Assembly: GCA_030636765.1 (NCBI GenBank)
Contig: DAOVWI010000057.1
Location: 1-12,318 of the forward strand
Length of the DNA stretch: 12,318 nt
From: Gemmatimonadales bacterium
Lineage (GTDB): Bacteria > Gemmatimonadota > Gemmatimonadetes > Palauibacterales > Palauibacteraceae
Direction of reading: 5' to 3'
The notes beneath the pieces are model-generated. The model did no database searches and was not told the origin of the DNA. It worked only from the letters and a program-made list of their open reading frames with translations. The position numbers and the translations under genes were made by a program. Shown one piece after another: positions 9,385-12,318 of the stretch (position 1 is the first letter of the stretch; every line of letters begins with the position of its first letter).

Positions 9385-9897
9385 ATGTCCGTGATGTTCG
9401 AAATCGATCTGCGAAGCCTGGCGGAAGGCCCGATCCATCGATCGGGCAGAATGCGGCCGGATGCGCCCCCGTGGACGGAGACCCGGCTCCGCTTCGTGGA
9501 GCCCTTGGGGGTCTCGTTCACGGCCCGGGCCACTCGCTCGGGCGGCGTTCGGGTCGAGGGCTCGCTGGACGCGCTGATCCGCCTGACGTGCCGGCGCTGT
9601 CTGACCGAGAACGAGCGGCGCCTCGAGGTTCCCTACCGGTTCTTCGTCGAGCCGGGACTCGAGCCGGACGCAGCGGACGAAGGACTGTACCCGCTACAGA
9701 GAGAGGAAGACCCTCTGGACCTCGGTCCGATGGTGCGAGAGGAGCTCCTCGTCGTGATCCCCGAGTTCTCGCTCTGCCGGGAAGAGTGCAGAGGTCTCTG
9801 CCCACACTGCGGCACCGACCTGAACTCGGACACGTGCGACTGCGAGACGGCGGAGCTCGACCCACGGTGGGAAGTTCTCCGAAAGTTGCGCGCGTAG
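9385..9897 (+). CDS. DUF177 (YceD) family protein
   Basis: This DUF177/YceD family protein is normally encoded directly upstream of rpmF, as here. In E. coli and plants the family is linked to 23S rRNA accumulation, so a role in large-subunit ribosome assembly is likely; its biochemical activity is not settled. The 170 residues contain an N-terminal beta-rich part (MFEIDLRSLAEG, FTARATRSGGVRVEGSL), a CxxC pair at C69/C72 (LTCRRC), an acidic middle, then LVVIPEFSLC and a cysteine-rich end, C131, C135, C139 and C142 (CREECRGLCPHCG), plus C151 and C153. The C69/C72 and C139/C142 pairs are plausible metal ligands. The frame runs back into ndk to 9337, but ATG 9385 gives the family-like MSVMFEIDL; ATG 9394 (MFEIDL) is an alternative. 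No good ribosome binding site precedes either. The 89-base gap to rpmF is the largest in the window and shows no convincing promoter. Confidence 0.85.
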   Translation: MSVMFEIDLRSLAEGPIHRSGRMRPDAPPWTETRLRFVEPLGVSFTARATRSGGVRVEGSLDALIRLTCRRCLTENERRLEVPYRFFVEPGLEPDAADEGLYPLQREEDPLDLGPMVREELLVVIPEFSLCREECRGLCPHCGTDLNSDTCDCETAELDPRWEVLRKLRA

Positions 9898-9973
9898 CGA
9901 CAGGGCTGTTCATTCCGGCAGCCTGACCGCGCCGAAACCGGACGAAACTCAGCACAAGACTTAGCGATCACGC

Positions 9974-9980
9974 GAGGAGG
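9974..9980 (+). promoter_or_regulatory. Ribosome binding site of rpmF
   Basis: GAGGAGG lies six bases before the rpmF ATG at 9987. This strong site fits the high expression expected for a ribosomal protein and confirms the start codon. Confidence 0.8.
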
Positions 9981-9986
9981 ATAGAG

Positions 9987-10169
9987 ATGGCGGTTCCCAA
10001 GAGGCGAACCTCCAAGCAAAGAAAGCGAAAGCGCCGAACCCATTACAAGGCCGACGCAAGCTCGCTCCAGCCGTGCCCCCGGTGCGGGGATCCACGCCGG
10101 CCGCACCGCGTCTGCACGAGCTGCGGCTACTACGGCGACCGCGAGGTGATTCCCGTCGAGGAGTACTAA
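9987..10169 (+). CDS. rpmF: 50S ribosomal protein L32
   Basis: This small basic protein of the large ribosomal subunit has 60 residues. The N-terminus MAVPKRRTSKQRKRKRRTHY is the classic L32 signature. It is followed by a zinc ribbon with two CxxC pairs, C30/C33 (PCPRCG) and C43/C46 (VCTSCG), so this is the zinc-binding (C+) form of L32; E. coli, by contrast, has a form without the full cysteine set. The C-terminal GYYGDREVIP is also typical. A strong ribosome binding site precedes it. It sits between the DUF177 gene and plsX, the widely conserved arrangement that couples ribosome production with membrane lipid synthesis. The plsX start follows 23 bases after the stop. Confidence 0.97.
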   Translation: MAVPKRRTSKQRKRKRRTHYKADASSLQPCPRCGDPRRPHRVCTSCGYYGDREVIPVEEY

Positions 10170-10192
10170 CGGAACCCGGCGCCCCCCGCTCC

Positions 10193-11200
10193 GTGGAAGT
10201 CGAGTCGGGGCCACACACCGGGCCCCAGCGTACGATCGCCGTCGACGCCATGGGCGGTGACTCGGCACCCGAGGTGCCCGTAGCCGGAGCACTGGCGGCC
10301 CTCGCCGAGCTCCCGGAACACATCCGAATCGCGCTGGTCGGCGATCCCGAACGCATCGGGGCCGTTCTTCCCACCGCCGCCGACCCGAGGGTGGATGTCG
10401 TGCCTGCGTCCGAGTCGATCGAGATGGATGAGGCCCCGGCGCTCGCCGTGCGGCGCAAGCGGGACAGCTCGATCGTCGTCGGACTCGAGTTGCAGCGCTC
10501 GGGCGAGGCGGACGCGTTCATCTCGGCTGGCTCCACGGGGGCCGTCATGGCGGCGTCCGTCCTCGTGCTCGGCGCGCTTCCCGGGGTCGACCGGCCCGCC
10601 GTGGGCGCGATGTTCCCGACCACGAAATCGCCCGTGCTGGTGCTCGACGTAGGCGCCAACGTCGATTGCAAGGCGCGTCAACTTCACCAGTTCGCGCACC
10701 TGGGCTCCGTCTACGTCCGTGACCTGCGCCTCATCGAGCAACCGCGCGTCGGACTCTTGAACGTCGGCGAGGAGCCCGAGAAAGGCGGGGATACGACAAC
10801 GCACGCGTATGCGCTGCTGGCAGCGGACCCGACCCTCAACTTCGTGGGCAACGTCGAGGGTCACCAGATCATCGAGGGGGTCTGCGATGTCCTCGTCTGC
10901 GACGGATTCGCGGGCAACACGTTGCTGAAGTTCTACGAGTCGATCGCGGCTTTCGTGATCGGGTTGCTACGACATCCGAGCGGGCGTCTCTGGAAGAAGA
11001 GCCGGGTTCAGCAGATCGTTCACGTCCTCGACTACGCCGAGTACGGCGGCGCGCCGCTCCTCGGGGTGCGGGGCGTCTCGATCGTGTGCCACGGCGCATC
11101 ACCGTCGCGGGCGATCAAGAACGCGGTCCGGGTCGCGTATCGGAGCGCGGAGTCCAGCATGGTGCGCGACATGGCCCTGGATCTCGAATCGCTCGCGTGA
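10193..11200 (+). CDS. plsX: Phosphate acyltransferase PlsX
   Basis: This peripheral membrane enzyme makes acyl-phosphate from acyl-ACP and phosphate; PlsY then uses acyl-phosphate to acylate glycerol-3-phosphate, starting phospholipid synthesis. It has 335 residues, normal for the family. Motifs in order are IAVDAMGGDSAPE (15-27), AFISAGSTGAVMA (108-120), PVLVLDVGANVDCK (147-160), GLLNVGEEPEKG (187-198), VCDGFAGNTLLK (235-246) and the C-terminal HGASPSRAIKNAV (300-312). The frame is open back to 10073, but that part overlaps rpmF. GTG at 10193 lies 23 bases after the rpmF stop and puts VDAMGGD at residue 17, a slightly long but reasonable N-terminus; no strong ribosome binding site is visible. 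I see no later start before the VDAMGGD motif. The rpmF-plsX order is the standard lipid operon; fabH, commonly next, is absent. Confidence 0.94.
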   Translation: MEVESGPHTGPQRTIAVDAMGGDSAPEVPVAGALAALAELPEHIRIALVGDPERIGAVLPTAADPRVDVVPASESIEMDEAPALAVRRKRDSSIVVGLELQRSGEADAFISAGSTGAVMAASVLVLGALPGVDRPAVGAMFPTTKSPVLVLDVGANVDCKARQLHQFAHLGSVYVRDLRLIEQPRVGLLNVGEEPEKGGDTTTHAYALLAADPTLNFVGNVEGHQIIEGVCDVLVCDGFAGNTLLKFYESIAAFVIGLLRHPSGRLWKKSRVQQIVHVLDYAEYGGAPLLGVRGVSIVCHGASPSRAIKNAVRVAYRSAESSMVRDMALDLESLA

Positions 11201-11234
11201 GGGCGAGAAGGCTGGCCGGCATCGGAACCGTCCG

Positions 11235-12167
11235 GTGAGCGGCTGGGGCGGAACCGCCTTCCTGCTCCCAGGACAGGGATCCCAGTTCGTTGGCATGGGA
11301 TCCGACCTCGCCGCGGAGCTTACGGAAGTGGCTGAACTTTATGCTCGTGCGGATGAACTGCTCGGTGTACCCCTGAGCGACATCTGCTGGAAGGGGCCCG
11401 ACGAACGTCTCACGCGCACCGAGAACGCGCAGCCCGCGTTGCTGCTTCACAGCTACGCGGTGTGGTGCTCTCTGCCAAGAGCCGTCCGCGAGGGAGCCCT
11501 GTTGGCGGCCGGCCACTCGCTCGGAGAGTTCACCGCCTACCTCGTCGCGGGAGCGCTGAGCTTCGAGGATGCCCTCCGGATCGTGCGACGGCGCGGCGAG
11601 CTGATGGCGGAGGCGGGCCGGAAGCTTCCGGGCGCCATGTCCGCCGTGCTCGGACTGGACCCGGACCCGGTAGGCGTCGTGTGCCGGGAAACCGAGGGAA
11701 CGGTGGTCCCCGCAAACTTCAACGCGCCAGGACAGATCGTCATCAGCGGCGAGGCCAAGGCGGTCTCGCGGGCGGGGGAGCGCCTGCTGGAGGTCGGGGC
11801 TCGACGGGTGATCCCACTCAACGTGAGCGGCGCTTTTCACTCTCCCTTGATGGAGGGCGCCCGTGTGGAGCTCGGGGCGACGCTGAGCGAGACCGATATC
11901 GCCGATCCACGCTTCCCGGTCATCGCCAACGTGTCGGCTGAGCCCGTCCGCACGGCCGCCGAAGCCCGGGATCTGCTCGTCCGGCAGCTCACGAGCCCCG
12001 TGCGCTGGTCCCAGGGGATCGAGCGGACCCGCACGCTTGGAGCTCTCCGATACGTCGAGATCGGCTCCGGCACCGTGCTGACCGGCCTGCTACGGCGCAT
12101 CGACCGATCGTTACAGGGACAGGCCGTCGGCGACCTGGATGCCCTGCGGACTCTGGCAGGTCGCTGA
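11235..12167 (+). CDS. fabD: Malonyl-CoA:ACP transacylase
   Basis: This enzyme transfers the malonyl group from malonyl-CoA to acyl carrier protein, making the elongation substrate of type II fatty acid synthesis. Its 310 residues match the family length. The oxyanion-hole motif LLPGQGSQFVGMG lies near the start (residues 10-22), with NAQPALL (64-70). The nucleophile elbow GHSLGEFTAYLVAG carries S95 (S92 in E. coli). R120 in RRRGELM is the likely malonyl-carboxylate ligand, and H202 in SGAFHSPLM is the catalytic histidine. The start is GTG 11235 (MSGWGGTAFLLPGQGSQ), 34 bases after plsX; no strong ribosome binding site is seen and no better start is visible. Placement between plsX and fabG agrees with the common lipid operon apart from the missing fabH. 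An inverted repeat covers the stop codon. Confidence 0.96.
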   Translation: MSGWGGTAFLLPGQGSQFVGMGSDLAAELTEVAELYARADELLGVPLSDICWKGPDERLTRTENAQPALLLHSYAVWCSLPRAVREGALLAAGHSLGEFTAYLVAGALSFEDALRIVRRRGELMAEAGRKLPGAMSAVLGLDPDPVGVVCRETEGTVVPANFNAPGQIVISGEAKAVSRAGERLLEVGARRVIPLNVSGAFHSPLMEGARVELGATLSETDIADPRFPVIANVSAEPVRTAAEARDLLVRQLTSPVRWSQGIERTRTLGALRYVEIGSGTVLTGLLRRIDRSLQGQAVGDLDALRTLAGR

Positions 12168-12187
12168 AGGTGGGTCGACCTGTTAGG
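12152..12187 (+). other. RNA hairpin spanning the fabD stop codon
   Basis: CAGGTCG (12157-12163) and CGACCTG (12176-12182) form a perfect 7-base inverted repeat. In RNA the stem can extend to 12 pairs (12152-12163 with 12176-12187), including three G-U pairs, around a 12-base loop that holds most of the fabD stop region. No run of T follows, so a standard intrinsic terminator is unlikely. It may be an mRNA processing, stability or attenuation element between fabD and fabG, or chance. Confidence 0.4.
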
Positions 12188-12199
12188 TAGGGCCAAGAT

Positions 12200-12207
12200 A
12201 AGGAGGA
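12200..12207 (+). promoter_or_regulatory. Ribosome binding site of fabG
   Basis: AAGGAGGA is a near-perfect Shine-Dalgarno sequence placed six bases before the ATG at 12214. It supports that start and suggests strong translation of fabG independent of fabD. Confidence 0.8.
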
Positions 12208-12213
12208 CTACGC

Positions 12214-12318
12214 ATGCCGGAACTCGACGGAAGGGTCGCGATCGTCACGGGAGCGGCCCGCGGCATCGGACTCGCGATCGCCAGCGAGCTGACCAGGGCC
12301 GGAGCGGTCGTGGCGATC
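12214..12318 (+). CDS. fabG: 3-oxoacyl-ACP reductase FabG, 3' end missing
   Basis: This is the start of a short-chain dehydrogenase/reductase. The 35 visible codons read MPELDGRVAIVTGAARGIGL and continue into an alpha helix and the second beta strand; TGAARGIG (residues 12-19) is the TGxxxGxG dinucleotide-binding motif of the family. Fold alone does not give the substrate, but position directly after plsX and fabD makes FabG, the NADPH-dependent reductase of the fatty acid elongation cycle, by far the most likely identity. The start is fixed by a strong ribosome binding site. The catalytic Ser-Tyr-Lys residues lie beyond the window. An acpP gene would be expected next downstream. Confidence 0.88.
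   Translation, partial: MPELDGRVAIVTGAARGIGLAIASELTRAGAVVAI

Noticed and set aside
9886..9914. Possible promoter (TTGCGC, 17 bases, TTCATT) at the end of the DUF177 gene upstream of rpmF
   Set aside because: Each box matches only about three of six consensus positions, which is expected by chance.
10073..10192. Upstream extension of plsX over rpmF
   Set aside because: It overlaps a well-supported ribosomal protein gene and would make PlsX about 40 residues too long.

Overview
The window is a GC-rich, fully packed stretch of bacterial chromosome. All thirteen recognisable genes lie on the + strand, and the longest gap between genes is 89 bases. Everything recognisable is housekeeping. I see no mobile element, CRISPR array, tRNA, rRNA, toxin-antitoxin pair or defence module, and no convincing new multi-gene system. 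The gene content and the nucleoside diphosphate kinase sequence around its catalytic histidine (RALYA...NAIHASDS) recall the Bacteroidota/Gemmatimonadota side of bacteria. A Gemmatimonadota-like organism is my best guess, but this is weak inference that only a tree could settle.

Layout: (1) 1-4483 holds the end of the respiratory complex I cluster, nuoL (5' end outside the window), nuoM and nuoN, the three antiporter-like proton-pumping subunits. (2) 4480-5853 is an AlgC-type phosphomannomutase/phosphoglucomutase whose GTG start overlaps the nuoN stop. (3) 5897-8893 holds a carbamate kinase-like gene, then sucC and sucD, the two subunits of succinyl-CoA synthetase; the kinase stop overlaps the sucC start. 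(4) 8940-9359 is ndk. (5) 9385-12318 is the fatty acid/phospholipid cluster DUF177 (yceD)-rpmF-plsX-fabD-fabG, with fabG cut off by the window end. The fabH gene that commonly lies between plsX and fabD is missing here.

Functionally, the window joins energy conservation (complex I), a TCA-cycle substrate-level phosphorylation step (SucCD), nucleotide balancing (Ndk, which can pass the phosphate of ATP to other NDPs), a sugar-phosphate mutase feeding envelope polysaccharide precursors, and the entry steps of membrane lipid synthesis coupled to ribosomal protein L32. Overlaps (nuoM/nuoN, nuoN/mutase, kinase/sucC) and short gaps suggest a few long polycistronic transcripts. I could not identify a convincing promoter or intrinsic terminator.

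The points most worth a second look are modest: a carbamate kinase homologue that keeps its three catalytic lysines but lacks the usual PIGPFY and SQG motifs and sits beside sucCD; a 12-pair RNA hairpin across the fabD stop just before fabG; the missing fabH; a hydrophilic C-terminal tail on NuoM; and a GC-rich inverted repeat embedded in the variable C-terminal linker of NuoL.
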